Assembly: GCF_000337815.1 (NCBI RefSeq)
Contig: NZ_AOLN01000018.1
Span: 724,536 to 788,535 of the forward strand
Direction: 5' to 3'
From: Haloferax mucosum ATCC BAA-1512
GTDB taxonomy: Archaea; Halobacteriota; Halobacteria; Halobacteriales; Haloferacaceae
Length of the DNA stretch: 64,000 nt
The notes below the pieces were generated by a model. That model saw only the letters and a list, made by a program, of their open reading frames with translations, was not told where the DNA came from and did not search any database. Made by a program: the position numbers and the translations under genes. Shown piece by piece: positions 42,963 through 53,648 of the stretch; within the stretch, counting starts at the first letter, position 1; the number at the start of each line of letters is the position of its first letter.

Positions 42963-44200
42963 TGGCTCCCTCCGGATTCGAAGAACTGCCGTTGGAGCAG
43001 TTCGACCTGGGTAACCTCGCCGTTGTTGACGTATTCGACGAGGTACGAACTCAGGGGTTCGAGCGATTCGGTCAGGTCAACGCCGCTCGATGCACCTTGG
43101 TAGTTCAGTTCGCGGCCCGCATCGACGAGCGACCGGACGCGGTCGAACTCGCCGACAGAGACTGTGTGTCCGGTTCCGCCGGAGATTGTCTGTAAGGCGT
43201 CTGAGATGGCCGGCGCGCTCACTTCGCCGGCGTACTCGGCGGCCGCCGCCATGAGGAACATGGCGTCGTAGGAGTTTGCGACGTAGGGTGCGAGCGGCGC
43301 GATTTCCGAGAGCCGCTGGTTGAGGTGGAAGAAGCCGTCCGTCCGAACCGACGAGAGCGAGGCGCTGTAGAAGCCCTCGTAGTACGCCGGGAGGTCGCCG
43401 CTGAACATCCCCGCCGAAAACACCCACGGAGCCTCGTAGCCGCTGGTCCCGTAAGCGTCGAGGATGCCTTTTTCTTGCCCGGGAACGCTGACGAAGCCGA
43501 CCGCGTCCGGGTCCTCGGCGAAGACCGAATCGAGCGTACTGCTGAAATCGCCCGCCGCGGGGTCGTAGCTGACCTGCGTGACGACCTCGGCGTCGAGACT
43601 CTGTTGCAACACGGTGCCGAGGTCCGATCCGAACGCACCTTTCACGGTGAGAATCGAGACCGAATCGGCGTCCGCGTACTGCGGTGCGTCCAGAATCTTC
43701 GCCATCGCCCTGGCCTGGAGCCGGTCGCTCGGGACGGTCCGGCCGAAATATTTTCGCCCGCCGGTGCGTCCCACATCGGAGAGTTTCGGGTTCGTACTCG
43801 CGGGACTCATCTCCATGATGGAGTCATCCGCCGCTTTGGGTCCGAGCGCCAGCGACACGTCACTGACGAGGCCGCCAACGAACCCGACCACACCGGCGTC
43901 AACCAGCGTCTGGTAGCCTTCGGTGGCGGCTTCGACGGAGCCTTCCGTATCCACGGCCGTCAGCTCGACGGGTCGGCCGAGAATGCCACCCGCCTGATTG
44001 ATGTCCGCGACGGCCTGCTCGACGGCGCGTTTTCCGTCCGATCCAACCTCCTCCAGCGACCCACTGAGTGGCAACATCGCTCCGAACTGCACGGGTTCGC
44101 CGGAACCGCCTCCGAACGTCCCGACGCACCCGGAGAGCGAACCGAGCATCGCCGCCCCACCAGCGCTGAGGAACGTTCGTCTATCGTACCTGGGAGTCAC
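42959..44200 (-). CDS. Branched-chain-amino-acid-type binding lipoprotein paired with a transducer
   Basis: These 413 residues start at a GTG. The Tat signal is YDRRTFLS (5-12) and the lipobox LSGC has C25. The mature protein is a type 1 periplasmic binding protein (Leu/Ile/Val family), beginning [26 protein letters not shown] and continuing with [13 protein letters not shown] and [11 protein letters not shown]. No permease or ATPase gene follows; the next gene, coupled by ATGA overlap, is a chemotaxis transducer. It is therefore likely a sensory adaptor, not a transporter part. The ligand may be an amino acid or a related compound. Confidence 0.9.
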   Translation of the reverse strand: MTPRYDRRTFLSAGGAAMLGSLSGCVGTFGGGSGEPVQFGAMLPLSGSLEEVGSDGKRAVEQAVADINQAGGILGRPVELTAVDTEGSVEAATEGYQTLVDAGVVGFVGGLVSDVSLALGPKAADDSIMEMSPASTNPKLSDVGRTGGRKYFGRTVPSDRLQARAMAKILDAPQYADADSVSILTVKGAFGSDLGTVLQQSLDAEVVTQVSYDPAAGDFSSTLDSVFAEDPDAVGFVSVPGQEKGILDAYGTSGYEAPWVFSAGMFSGDLPAYYEGFYSASLSSVRTDGFFHLNQRLSEIAPLAPYVANSYDAMFLMAAAAEYAGEVSAPAISDALQTISGGTGHTVSVGEFDRVRSLVDAGRELNYQGASSGVDLTESLEPLSSYLVEYVNNGEVTQVELLQRQFFESGGSQ

Positions 44201-44440
44201 ATCTCGTGGGTGAATCCACCTGTATATAATCTTGGGCCGCCGATTATCACGACCAATATTCTAAACCTAAGCCAGCAATGTAGTGTTGATTATGAATAAA
44301 CGGTGACAAACAATGTGAGTGTGTGACGTCCCATCCAGCGACGGCGGTCGCCGCGGGGCGGGACCGAGCGTCCTCGCCACCGAGTTCGTCGCGGACCGGG
44401 CATCGTAGTATTTTATCCGCCGGCCCACCCACGTGCGGAC

Positions 44441-47152
44441 ATGACTACTCAGGGAATCGTCGGACAGTTCCTCTCGCTGAAAGAGGAGACCGACGCCGAC
44501 CTGCTCGCCATGCAGTGCGGTGACTTCTACGAGTTTTTCGCCGACGACGCCGAGACCGTCGGGCGCGAACTCGACCTCAAGGTGTCGCAGAAGTCCTCGC
44601 ACGGGTCGTCGTACCCGATGGCGGGCGTGCCGCTAAACGATCTGACGCCGTATCTCAAGGCGCTCGTCGAACGCGGCTATCGGGTCGCCGTCGCCGACCA
44701 GTACGAGACAGAGTCCGGAGACCTCCGCCGACAGATTACGCGCGTCGTGACGCCCGGGACGCTCCTCGAAACCTCGCGCGACGACGCGCAGTTTCTCGCG
44801 GCCGTCGTCACCGGCGACGACGGACTCGGTCTCGCGTTCGCCGACATCACCACCGGTCAGTTTCTCGTCACCGAAGCCGAAAGCGTCGCCGACGCCGCGG
44901 CCGAACTCTACCGGTTCGCGCCGGTCGAGGTCCTCCCCGGACCCGACCTCCGCACCGACGACGAGGCGCTCTCACGTCTGCGCGAGACCACGGACGCGTC
45001 GTTCTCGCTTTTCTCGACTGAATCGTTCGCGCCGGGACGTGCCCGCCACGCCGTCCGCGACCAGTTCGGCGACGCAACCGTCGAGAGCGTCGGTCTCGAC
45101 TCGGAACTGGCGACCCGCGCGGCGGGCGGCATTCTCGCCTACGTCGAGGAGACGGGTGCCGGCGTCCTGCGGTCGATGACGCGGCTACAGGTCTACCACG
45201 CAAGCGACCTGCTCGAACTCGACGCGACCACCCAGCGAAACCTCGAACTCACGGAGACGATGCACGGCGACCGCTCGGGGTCGCTTTTCGACACGATAGA
45301 CCACACCGTCACCTCGCCCGGCGGCCGCCTGCTCCGCGAGTGGCTCACCCGGCCGCGACGCGACCGAGACGAACTCTCGCGCCGACTCGATGCCGTGCAG
45401 TCGCTCGCGTCCGCCGCCCTCGCCCGCGAGCGCGTCCGCGAAGTTCTCGACGGAGCCTACGACCTCGAACGACTGGCCTCGCGCGCCGCCTCCGGAAGCG
45501 CGGGTGCGAACGACCTGCTTTCGGTCCGCGACACCCTCGATGTGCTCCCGGCGCTCGCCGACGCCATCGACGGAACCGAACTCGCCGATTCACCGCTCGC
45601 CGAAGTCGTTTCGCGGCCGGACAGAGACGCCGCGGCGTCCCTCCAAACCGAACTCGCCGACGCGCTCGCCGAGGACCCGCCGAAGACGGTCACGCAAGGC
45701 GGGTTGTTCCAGCGAGGCTACGACGACGAACTCGACGGCCTCATCGAGCGCCACGAATCCGCGAAGTCGTGGCTCGACACGCTCGCCGACCGAGAAAAGC
45801 GCCAGCACGGCCTCTCGCACGTCACCGTTGACCGAAACAAGACCGACGGCTACTACATCCAAGTCGGCAAGTCGGTCGCAGACCAAGTGCCGGACTACTA
45901 CCGGCAAATAAAGACGCTCAAGAACTCGAAGCGCTTTGTCACAGAGGAATTAGAGGAAAAAGAACGCGAGGTGCTTCGCCTCGAAGAGACCCGCGGCGAC
46001 TTGGAGTACGACCTGTTTCAGGACCTCCGCGAACGCGTCGCCGACCGCGCCGAACTCCTCCAGAACGTCGGGCGCACGCTCGCCGAAGTGGACGCGTTGG
46101 CGTCGCTCGCAACCCACGCGGCCGGGAACGGCTGGACCCGACCGGAACTCACCGACGCCGGGTCGCTCCGCATCGAGGCCGGACGCCACCCGGTCGTGGA
46201 GACGACGACCGAGTTCGTCCCGAACGACCTGCACATGGACCGCGAGCGCGGCTTTCTCATCGTCACCGGGCCGAATATGTCCGGGAAATCGACCTACATG
46301 CGACAGGCGGCGCTCATCACACTGCTCGCGCAAGTCGGCAGTTTCGTTCCCGCGCGGTCGGCGACCATCGGCGTCGTCGATGGTATCTACACGCGCGTCG
46401 GCGCGCTGGACGAACTCGCGCAGGGTCGCTCGACGTTCATGGTCGAGATGCAGGAACTATCGAACATCCTCCACTCGGCGACCGAAGAGTCGCTCGTCAT
46501 CCTCGACGAAGTCGGCCGCGGAACCGCCACCTACGACGGCATCTCTATCGCGTGGGCCGCGACCGAGTACCTGCACAACGAAGTGCGGGCGAAGACGCTA
46601 TTTGCGACGCACTATCACGAACTGACGACGCTCGCCGACCACCTCGACCGCGTGGCGAACGTCCACGTTGCCGCGGACGAACGAGACGGCGACGTGACGT
46701 TCCTCCGAACCGTCGTTGACGGTCCGACAGACCGGAGTTACGGGATTCACGTCGCCGATTTGGCGGGCGTTCCGCGCCCCGTCGTAGACCGCGCTGGCGA
46801 CGTGCTCGACCGACTCCGCGACGAAAAGGCAATCGAGGCGAAAGGCTCGGGGTCGTCGGAACCCGTCCAAGCCGTCTTCGACGTGGGAAGCGGGCAGATG
46901 AAAGTCGAGAGTGGAAGCGACAGCAGAAACAGCGACACGCGCGCAGGCGGCAGTCCCGAAGCTGGTGCGCCCCAGAACGGGTCGGTCGAGTCCGCGTCCG
47001 AAGTCGTGGGCGAAAGCGCCGACCGCGCCATCGACGCCGAGACCGAAGCCGTCCTTGACGAACTACAATCGACCGACGTGAACGCGACGTCACCCATCGA
47101 CCTGATGGCGAAAGTACAGGCGTGGCAGTCGAAGTTGGAGGGCGAAGAATGA
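44441..47152 (+). CDS. mutS: DNA mismatch repair protein MutS
   Basis: The 903 residues include the mismatch-recognition N-terminus with GDFYEFF (residues 27-33; the F-x-E wedge), a connector and lever region, and the C-terminal ATPase with GPNMSGKSTYMRQ (610-622) and ILDEVGRGTATYDG near 687. From about 800 to 870 there is an acidic, serine-rich insert absent in bacterial enzymes, followed by a conserved terminal helix IDLMAKVQAWQSKL. It recognises mismatches and recruits MutL, encoded by the next gene, which overlaps by four bases. MutS-MutL are rare in archaea and typical of haloarchaea. Confidence 0.96.
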   Translation: MTTQGIVGQFLSLKEETDADLLAMQCGDFYEFFADDAETVGRELDLKVSQKSSHGSSYPMAGVPLNDLTPYLKALVERGYRVAVADQYETESGDLRRQITRVVTPGTLLETSRDDAQFLAAVVTGDDGLGLAFADITTGQFLVTEAESVADAAAELYRFAPVEVLPGPDLRTDDEALSRLRETTDASFSLFSTESFAPGRARHAVRDQFGDATVESVGLDSELATRAAGGILAYVEETGAGVLRSMTRLQVYHASDLLELDATTQRNLELTETMHGDRSGSLFDTIDHTVTSPGGRLLREWLTRPRRDRDELSRRLDAVQSLASAALARERVREVLDGAYDLERLASRAASGSAGANDLLSVRDTLDVLPALADAIDGTELADSPLAEVVSRPDRDAAASLQTELADALAEDPPKTVTQGGLFQRGYDDELDGLIERHESAKSWLDTLADREKRQHGLSHVTVDRNKTDGYYIQVGKSVADQVPDYYRQIKTLKNSKRFVTEELEEKEREVLRLEETRGDLEYDLFQDLRERVADRAELLQNVGRTLAEVDALASLATHAAGNGWTRPELTDAGSLRIEAGRHPVVETTTEFVPNDLHMDRERGFLIVTGPNMSGKSTYMRQAALITLLAQVGSFVPARSATIGVVDGIYTRVGALDELAQGRSTFMVEMQELSNILHSATEESLVILDEVGRGTATYDGISIAWAATEYLHNEVRAKTLFATHYHELTTLADHLDRVANVHVAADERDGDVTFLRTVVDGPTDRSYGIHVADLAGVPRPVVDRAGDVLDRLRDEKAIEAKGSGSSEPVQAVFDVGSGQMKVESGSDSRNSDTRAGGSPEAGAPQNGSVESASEVVGESADRAIDAETEAVLDELQSTDVNATSPIDLMAKVQAWQSKLEGEE

Positions 47153-49365
47153 GCGAGATTCGACAACTCGACGAGCAGACCATCCAGCGAATCGCGGCCG
47201 GGGAGGTCGTAGAACGTCCCGCCTCGGTCGTAAAGGAACTGTTCGAAAACAGCCTCGACGCGGATGCGACGCGGGTTTCCGTCGCCGTCGATGCCGGCGG
47301 AGTCGAGGGCGTCCGCATCCGCGACGACGGCGTCGGCATGGGCGAAGACGACCTCGAACTCGCCGTCCGTGAGCACACGACGAGTAAAATCGCCGATATC
47401 GAGGACCTCGAAGCCGGCATCGGTACGCTCGGCTTCCGCGGCGAAGCGCTCCACACCATCGGAGCCGTCTCGCGGCTGACCATCCGGTCGAAGCCTCGCG
47501 GCGGCGACGTCGGTACCGAACTCCGATACGAGGGCGGCGAGGTCGAGGAGATTCGGCCCGCCGGGTGCCCCGAAGGAACGGTCGTCGAGGTCGAAGACCT
47601 CTTTTTCAACACCCCCGCGCGACGGAAGTTCCTCAAGACGACCGCCACCGAGTTCGACCACGTGAACACCGTGGTCACGCACTACGCGCTGGCGAACCCG
47701 GGCGTTGCGGTCTCGCTGGAACACGACGACCGTGAGGTGTTCGCAACCGAAGGCCGGGGGGACTTGCAATCGACGGTGCTCTCGGTGTACGGCCGCGAAG
47801 TCGCCGAATCGATGGTCCCGGTCGAACACGACGCACCCGGCATCTCCGTGACGGGTCTCGTGAGCCATCCGGAGACGACTCGGAGCACCCGCGACTACCT
47901 CTCGACGTTCGTCAACGACCGCTACGTCACGGACCGCGTGCTTCGAGAGGCCGTTCTCGACGCCTACGGCGGACAACTCGACGCAGACCGATACCCCTTT
48001 GCAGTGCTCTTCGTCGAAGTCGCGCCGGACGCCGTGGACGTGAACGTCCACCCGCGCAAGATGGAGGTCCGGTGGGACGAAGAATCGCAGGTCAAACGCG
48101 AGGTGACCGAGGCGGTCGAAGACGCGTTACTGACGCACGGACTCGTCCGGTCGTCGGCCCCACGCGGCCGCTCGAAGGCCGACGAGGCGGCTATCGAACC
48201 CGGCGAGCGAAACGAGACGCCCGAGTCGGACGGAGCGAGTGACCAGAACGGGACGAGTGAATCAGTTGCCGCCGCGGGCGCGGACCCACACGAGGGTCAC
48301 AGGCCGGGCGATGGCGACGCCGAAAGCGACACCGACGACCGGCCGATGGTGAGGGACGTACAGGCACAATCGGATACCACCGATGCACCTGACCCGAGCG
48401 CGGGCGCGTCGCCGCCGCCGACGCCGCCCCGAGAGTACGACCTCGCGCCCGGCCCGGAGACGACGACGCAGTCGTCGCTGGACACCGACGCCGCGGAATC
48501 ACCGGATTCGAGCGCCGACTCGACGCCCGAATCCGAGGCGTCGGCACCGAGCACTGAGCCACCTTCGCAGACCGACAAATCGTCTCCAGCCACCGCCGAA
48601 GGAACGCCATCGACCGGCGGGTCGCCCCAATCGGCCAGCCCGGAATCGTCGCCGCCGGATGCAACTCCATCGCGTCGAATCAGTGCGCCGACGACCCAGC
48701 GCGACCTCTCGGGCGACGAGGCGAATCTCACACCCGAATTCGAGTCGCTCCCATCGATGCGCATCCTCGGCCAACTGCTCGACACGTACATCGTCGCCGA
48801 GACCACAGCGGGGTTAGTCCTCGTAGACCAACACGCCGCCGACGAGCGGGTGAACTACGAGCGACTGCGAAACGACGTCGAAGGCGACACGCCGACGCAG
48901 GCGCTCGCGGACCCAGTCGAACTGGAACTCACCGCCCGCGAGGCGGCGCTGTTCGAGGAGTACCGCGAGGCACTGGCACAGGTCGGCTTTCACGCCGGAC
49001 GAACCGGCGACAGAACCGTCTCGGTTCGAACCGTTCCGGCCGTGTTCGACGCGGCACTCGACCCCGAACTGCTCCGCGACGCGCTGACGGCGTTCGTCCG
49101 CGAAGAGGCCGACGGCGGCCAGCAGACGGTCGATGCCGTCGCAGACGAACTGCTCGCCGACCTCGCGTGTTACCCGTCGATTACGGGGAACACGTCGCTC
49201 CGCGAGGGGTCCGTCCTCGACCTCTTGTCGGCGCTCGACGACTGCGAAAACCCCTACGCGTGCCCGCACGGTCGGCCGGTTATCATCGAATTCGCCCGCG
49301 ACGAAATCGAAGCGCGGTTCGAGCGCGACTACCCCGGTCACGGCGGGCGACGTACCGAAGACTAA
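47149..49365 (+). CDS. mutL: DNA mismatch repair protein MutL, endonuclease type
   Basis: The 738-residue protein has the GHKL ATPase N-terminus (ERPASVVKELFENSLDAD near 23-40 split, DDGVGM, and GFRGEAL near 98). A very acidic low-complexity linker spans about 345-525. The C-terminal domain begins LGQLLDTYIVAETTAG and contains the metal-binding endonuclease motif DQHAADERVNYE (558-569) and CPHGRP near 705. Strand nicking, as in PMS2 or Bacillus MutL, is therefore expected, consistent with the lack of MutH. The ATG at 47149 overlaps the mutS stop. Confidence 0.96.
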   Translation: MSEIRQLDEQTIQRIAAGEVVERPASVVKELFENSLDADATRVSVAVDAGGVEGVRIRDDGVGMGEDDLELAVREHTTSKIADIEDLEAGIGTLGFRGEALHTIGAVSRLTIRSKPRGGDVGTELRYEGGEVEEIRPAGCPEGTVVEVEDLFFNTPARRKFLKTTATEFDHVNTVVTHYALANPGVAVSLEHDDREVFATEGRGDLQSTVLSVYGREVAESMVPVEHDAPGISVTGLVSHPETTRSTRDYLSTFVNDRYVTDRVLREAVLDAYGGQLDADRYPFAVLFVEVAPDAVDVNVHPRKMEVRWDEESQVKREVTEAVEDALLTHGLVRSSAPRGRSKADEAAIEPGERNETPESDGASDQNGTSESVAAAGADPHEGHRPGDGDAESDTDDRPMVRDVQAQSDTTDAPDPSAGASPPPTPPREYDLAPGPETTTQSSLDTDAAESPDSSADSTPESEASAPSTEPPSQTDKSSPATAEGTPSTGGSPQSASPESSPPDATPSRRISAPTTQRDLSGDEANLTPEFESLPSMRILGQLLDTYIVAETTAGLVLVDQHAADERVNYERLRNDVEGDTPTQALADPVELELTAREAALFEEYREALAQVGFHAGRTGDRTVSVRTVPAVFDAALDPELLRDALTAFVREEADGGQQTVDAVADELLADLACYPSITGNTSLREGSVLDLLSALDDCENPYACPHGRPVIIEFARDEIEARFERDYPGHGGRRTED

Positions 49366-49421
49366 CCGTCGCCGTCGCGGCCACAGCAGATTGAAGTCAC
49401 GGTACCGTGTGGGTCGAAGCG

Positions 49422-49724
49422 ATGAACGCGCTCGTCTTTCTCGGAATCCTCTTCGGGCCGCTCGTCTTCGTCGTGTCGTACCTCTTTACCGCCGCGACGG
49501 GGCCGAGTGTCCCGCCGTGGGCCGACGCGGTGGGCGCCGCGGTTCGACTGTACGGCACCGCGGTCGCGGTCATCGTCGGTCCCGCCGCGCTCCACCTCGA
49601 CCGAATCGCGCTTGCGAGACGGTCGAACTGGATTCCGTCACCGCTGTACTACCTTATCGCCGTCCCGTTTCTGAGCATCCCGATTTCGTTCATCTACCTC
49701 GTTCGACGGCTCACGTCGGCGTGA
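49422..49724 (+). CDS. Small three-span membrane protein
   Basis: This encodes 100 residues from an ATG, or 105 from a GTG at 49407. Hydrophobic segments at about 2-24, 35-55 and 73-95 form three spans. A charged HLDRIALARRSN loop joins the last two. It begins 56 bases after mutL, on the same strand. No family is recognised. Confidence 0.65.
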   Translation: MNALVFLGILFGPLVFVVSYLFTAATGPSVPPWADAVGAAVRLYGTAVAVIVGPAALHLDRIALARRSNWIPSPLYYLIAVPFLSIPISFIYLVRRLTSA

Positions 49725-49870
49725 GACGGGGAAACAAGACGGGTGACGGATTCGGGCGAATACGAACACGTGTGCGGCAGACGGCGACTGCACCCGATGC
49801 TGGTGAGTGACCGGCCCACCCCACGCAGTGACCCGCACGTATTAATGTAGCTGAATGGATATTTTGAGCG

Positions 49871-50263
49871 ATGCGAACTGACACCGTGCGCTCGCCACTG
49901 GTGGCGGGTCCTCTCGTTGCGTTTGCGGCCGCGTTGGTCGCCGCACTCGTCATCGAGTTCCGGGAGCGCTGGATGGTGGACGCCCTCCTAATTACGGCCG
50001 GCGTCGCGGTCGGCTCGGCTACCATCATCGTCGGGAACGTGGTCGGCTCCGGCCACGACGGCGGCTACCGACTGACCAACGCGATACTGGCGGTCTCGTA
50101 CGTCGGATTCATCGTCATCTCCGCGTACAACGCGTTCGTGCTCGAAATCATGACCGGCTGGGTCCGCGGCCTGACGATGGTCGTCGTCGGCATGACCGGT
50201 CCCGCAATAGTGATAGCCGCCAGTCGGGCGCTCGGAAACGAGCCCCTGCTCGCAACTGACTGA
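49871..50263 (+). CDS. Four-span membrane protein of unknown function
   Basis: The 130 residues hold four hydrophobic segments (about 9-28, 36-58, 68-90 and 100-120). Short charged loops (EFRERW and GSGHDGGYR) lie between spans. It is separated from the previous gene by 146 bases and from kdgK by about 100. There are no motifs suggesting transport or catalysis. Confidence 0.68.
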   Translation: MRTDTVRSPLVAGPLVAFAAALVAALVIEFRERWMVDALLITAGVAVGSATIIVGNVVGSGHDGGYRLTNAILAVSYVGFIVISAYNAFVLEIMTGWVRGLTMVVVGMTGPAIVIAASRALGNEPLLATD

Positions 50264-50366
50264 GTCTGACGCTCTTCGTCGGCCACGCGGTCGCCGCAAA
50301 GCGCCGGCAGTCGCTTCATTCGACGGCAACGCCGGAGGTTTATATTGCGCCCGCGAACGACCGACC

Positions 50367-51323
50367 ATGACAGCACTCGTGACCTTCGGCGAGACGATGC
50401 TTCGCCTGTCGCCGCCGCGCGGTGAGCGACTCGAAACGGCCCGCGAGTTCGAAGTACAGGCCGGTGGAGCCGAAAGCAACGTCGCCGTCGCCGCGGCCCG
50501 ACTCGGCCGCGATGCCGCGTGGTTCTCGAAGCTCCCCGACTCGCCGCTCGGTCGGCGCGTCGTCGGCGAACTCCGAAGCCACGGCGTCGGAACCGACGCC
50601 GTCGTGTGGAGCGACGACGAGCGACAGGGCGTCTACTACCTCGAACACGGCGTCGCGCCCCGCCCGACCAACGTCGTTTACGACCGCACCGACGCCGCCG
50701 TAACGACGCTTTCGGTTGCCGAACTCGACCTCGACCCCGTCCGAGAGGCCGCGGTCTGTTACACGAGCGGCATCACCCCGGCGCTCTCCGAGACGCTTCG
50801 AGAGACCACGACCGACGTGCTCGCGGCGGCACAAGACGCCGGAACGACGACCGCGTTCGACCTCAACTATCGGTCGAAACTCTGGTCGCCCGAGGCGGCC
50901 GCGGCGGCTTACCGCGACCTGTTCGACTCGATAGACGTGCTCTTTGCCGCCCAACGGGACGCCGAACTCGTTCTCGGGCGCGACGGCGACGCAGAGTCAG
51001 TCGCTCGCGGACTGGCCGCCGACTACGATTTCGAGACGGTCGTCGTCACCTGCGGTGCGGACGGGTCACTCGCCTTCTCGGACGGCGACGTGTACGAACA
51101 GGGCGTCTACGAAGCAGAAACGCACGACGCTATCGGAACCGGAGACGCCTTCGTCGGTGGCTATCTCGCAAAACACCTCGACGGCGGCGACGTCGCCGAG
51201 TCGCTCCGGTGGGCCGCGGCGACGGCCTCGTTCAAACGAACCATCGACGGCGACATCGCAGTCGTCACACCCGAAGACATCGAGCGAGTCATCGCCGACG
51301 AGGGCGACGGCATCTCGCGGTGA
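50367..51323 (+). CDS. kdgK: 2-keto-3-deoxygluconate kinase
   Basis: This PfkB-family sugar kinase of 318 residues phosphorylates 2-keto-3-deoxygluconate in the semiphosphorylated Entner-Doudoroff pathway that haloarchaea use for glucose. It has [13 protein letters not shown] (5-17), the glycine-rich [18 protein letters not shown] (about 30-47) and the ATP/anion-hole motif [14 protein letters not shown] near residue 250, with the catalytic aspartate in GTGD. Substrate specificity rests on similarity to Haloferax KdgK as I recall it. A fructose or nucleoside kinase with the same fold is the alternative. It lies next to an antiporter gene and not a sugar operon. Confidence 0.85.
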   Translation: MTALVTFGETMLRLSPPRGERLETAREFEVQAGGAESNVAVAAARLGRDAAWFSKLPDSPLGRRVVGELRSHGVGTDAVVWSDDERQGVYYLEHGVAPRPTNVVYDRTDAAVTTLSVAELDLDPVREAAVCYTSGITPALSETLRETTTDVLAAAQDAGTTTAFDLNYRSKLWSPEAAAAAYRDLFDSIDVLFAAQRDAELVLGRDGDAESVARGLAADYDFETVVVTCGADGSLAFSDGDVYEQGVYEAETHDAIGTGDAFVGGYLAKHLDGGDVAESLRWAAATASFKRTIDGDIAVVTPEDIERVIADEGDGISR

Positions 51324-51429
51324 GCCACGACTTACGTTGGGAAGATTGGATATATAAAGACAATAATGATTTTCCATTTCTATTAAACAGGTAGATTGAA
51401 ATTAGGAACGATGATAGTTTGCGTCAGTA

Positions 51430-52911
51430 ATGGCGTCATTATCGTTCGAACCGCTGACGTTTGATGACATTCACGAGGACGAACGGCCCTCGCTTTTGCA
51501 AGCGGCGGTCCCCGTCATCGGGATGCTCGTCTTTCTAAGCGTCGGGGTCATTTGGCTCGGCCTCGACCCGCAGATTCCGCTTCTGTGGGGCATCATCTTT
51601 ACCGGGTTGGTGGGTCGGTATTGGCTGGGTCTTCCGTGGTCACGTCTCTCAGAGGGCATCCGTGACGGCATCAACATGGGGATGTCGGCGCTGTTGATTC
51701 TCCTCGTCGTCTACATGCTCATCTCGACGTGGACTGCCGCGGGGACCATTCCCGCGCTCATCTACTACGGGTTGGACCTCCTCTCGCCGGTCGTGTTCCT
51801 GCCCGTCGCAACGTTGCTCTCGGCAATCGTCACCTTCGCCATCGGCTCGTCGTGGACGACCGCGGCGACCCTCGGTGTGGCGTTCATCGGCATCGGGTCG
51901 GGTCTCGGCATGCCCAACGCGATGACCGCCGGTGCCGTCCTCACCGGCGCGTACACCGGCGACAAGGTGTCGCCGTTCTCGGACACGACGAACCTCGCGG
52001 CGGCCGTGACGAACACCGAGTTGATGACCCACGTGCGGACGATGCGCGTCGGAACGAGCATCGCGCTCGTCATCTCGCTCGTCGCGTACACCGCGCTCGG
52101 ACTCACCGCGAGCGGGAACATCCCAGTCGGTCGAATCGCGCAGATTCAGACGGCAATCGACGGCGCGTACACCGTGACGCCGCTGGTGTTCGCACCCCTC
52201 GTCGTCACGTTCGTTCTCGCGCTTCGCGGCTACCCCGCGTTGCCGTCGATTATCGCAGGCGTCGTCGTCGGAACGCTGACGCAACTGTTCGTACAGGGAC
52301 CGGTCACCATCGACACCTTCGTCAACACGTGGTCCGTCGCCTTCGCGGGAACGTCACCACAGACCGGCGTCGAAACGGTCGATTCGCTTCTTTCCTCCGG
52401 CGGGTTACTCGGCTCGTCGTGGACGATGACGGTCATCATCGCGTCGCTGTCGCTCGGAGGCATCCTCGAACGGACCGGCTGTATCGCCGTCATCGCCCAC
52501 AACCTCCGTCGGATTCTCACGTCGGTCACGTCGCTGACCATCGGCACCGCCACCTCGGCGCTGGCGATGAACGCCATCGCGGCCGACCAGTACATGAGTC
52601 TCGTCGTCCCCGGTATGAGTCTCCGCGGCCTGTACGACGAGTTCGACTTGGAGAGCAGAAACCTCTCGCGCGCCATCGAATCCGCCGGGACGACGACGAG
52701 CGCGCTCATCCCGTGGGGAACCGGCGGCGCGTACATGGCTGACGTGCTCAACGTTCCGACGCTCCAGTACGCTCCGTACTACTTCCTCGGCTACCTCTCG
52801 CCCATCATCCTTGTTTTGATGGGGCTGACCGGCTGGCGCATCACGAAACAGGGGTCCGACACGCAAGCGGGGCTTCGCGGCGCGGTCGCGTCGCTCGGCG
52901 ACGACGACTAA
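51430..52911 (+). CDS. NhaC-family Na+/H+ antiporter-type transporter
   Basis: The polytopic protein of 493 residues has about 11-12 membrane spans, interrupted by TGDKVSPFSDTTNLAAAV near residue 176, the NhaC-family signature. GTGGAYMADVL near 437 is a second conserved re-entrant region. NhaC proteins exchange Na+ for H+, but some relatives exchange organic acids such as malate and lactate or amino acids. A role in salt and pH balance is plausible for a halophile. The AT-rich gap (51350-51425) before it holds its promoter. Confidence 0.88.
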   Translation: MASLSFEPLTFDDIHEDERPSLLQAAVPVIGMLVFLSVGVIWLGLDPQIPLLWGIIFTGLVGRYWLGLPWSRLSEGIRDGINMGMSALLILLVVYMLISTWTAAGTIPALIYYGLDLLSPVVFLPVATLLSAIVTFAIGSSWTTAATLGVAFIGIGSGLGMPNAMTAGAVLTGAYTGDKVSPFSDTTNLAAAVTNTELMTHVRTMRVGTSIALVISLVAYTALGLTASGNIPVGRIAQIQTAIDGAYTVTPLVFAPLVVTFVLALRGYPALPSIIAGVVVGTLTQLFVQGPVTIDTFVNTWSVAFAGTSPQTGVETVDSLLSSGGLLGSSWTMTVIIASLSLGGILERTGCIAVIAHNLRRILTSVTSLTIGTATSALAMNAIAADQYMSLVVPGMSLRGLYDEFDLESRNLSRAIESAGTTTSALIPWGTGGAYMADVLNVPTLQYAPYYFLGYLSPIILVLMGLTGWRITKQGSDTQAGLRGAVASLGDDD

Positions 52912-52984
52912 CCACGCGACAAGACACGCTCCCAGCCGGTACCGGACCGGCAAGCGTATTTTGATTCGCCCAGTAGCCGCGGGC

Positions 52985-53647
52985 ATGGAGGTCACGACGG
53001 CCGGGCGGTTCAGAGTCTATCGAAGCCCACACACGCGAGACGAACTTCTCTTGCTCGAACTCCCCGACGAGACCGTCGATTGGACCGACCCCGACGCCGC
53101 GGCCGACACGGACGACGCCTTTTCGCCGACGTACGTGCCGCAGACCGGATACGACGATTCCCTCGCTGAGACCGTCTCGGCGCTCGAACCCGGAAACGTA
53201 GTCGAAGCGACCCTGACGTGGGACGACGGCAACCCGCGGTTCGCCGACGCGTCGCGCACCGACCGGACACGGTTCCGGTTTGTCGGGGCCGCGACGGGTC
53301 TGTTCGAGGCCGCCACAGAGACGTGGAATGCGACCGCGGAGGGCGAGGCAATCAGCTCTCGCGTCACCTACGGCACCGACGGCGACCCGAACGCCGTCCT
53401 CTACACCTTCGCCAAACAGTCCGGCGCGCGCGACCTCTTCGAGGAGTTCGCCGACGGACTGCTCCCGCTCGACCCGCTTCTCGCTCGTCTCGACCACGAG
53501 ACCAGCGACGATTCGGAATTCGAACTTCCCGACGCTTCCCGCGAGGTGTTCGTCTTGCGCCCGCTGGACGAGTCGTTCGTCCTCGTCGCTATCGCGTTCG
53601 ACAGAGACGGACTGTTCGCGGAGACGATGCGCGACACGTACTGCTGA
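52985..53647 (+). CDS. Conserved haloarchaeal protein, unknown function
   Basis: This encodes 220 residues, acidic and soluble. The N-terminal beta-rich part (GRFRVYRSP, ELLLLELPD) is followed by helical and charged stretches. Patterns such as FVGAATGLFEAATETW and VLYTFAKQSGARDLFEEF look conserved, but I know no function. Its stop codon is one base from the stop of the convergent dehydrogenase gene. The ATG at 52985 is preferred over an upstream in-frame start because it shortens a poor N-terminus. Confidence 0.75.
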   Translation: MEVTTAGRFRVYRSPHTRDELLLLELPDETVDWTDPDAAADTDDAFSPTYVPQTGYDDSLAETVSALEPGNVVEATLTWDDGNPRFADASRTDRTRFRFVGAATGLFEAATETWNATAEGEAISSRVTYGTDGDPNAVLYTFAKQSGARDLFEEFADGLLPLDPLLARLDHETSDDSEFELPDASREVFVLRPLDESFVLVAIAFDRDGLFAETMRDTYC

Positions 53648-53648
53648 G

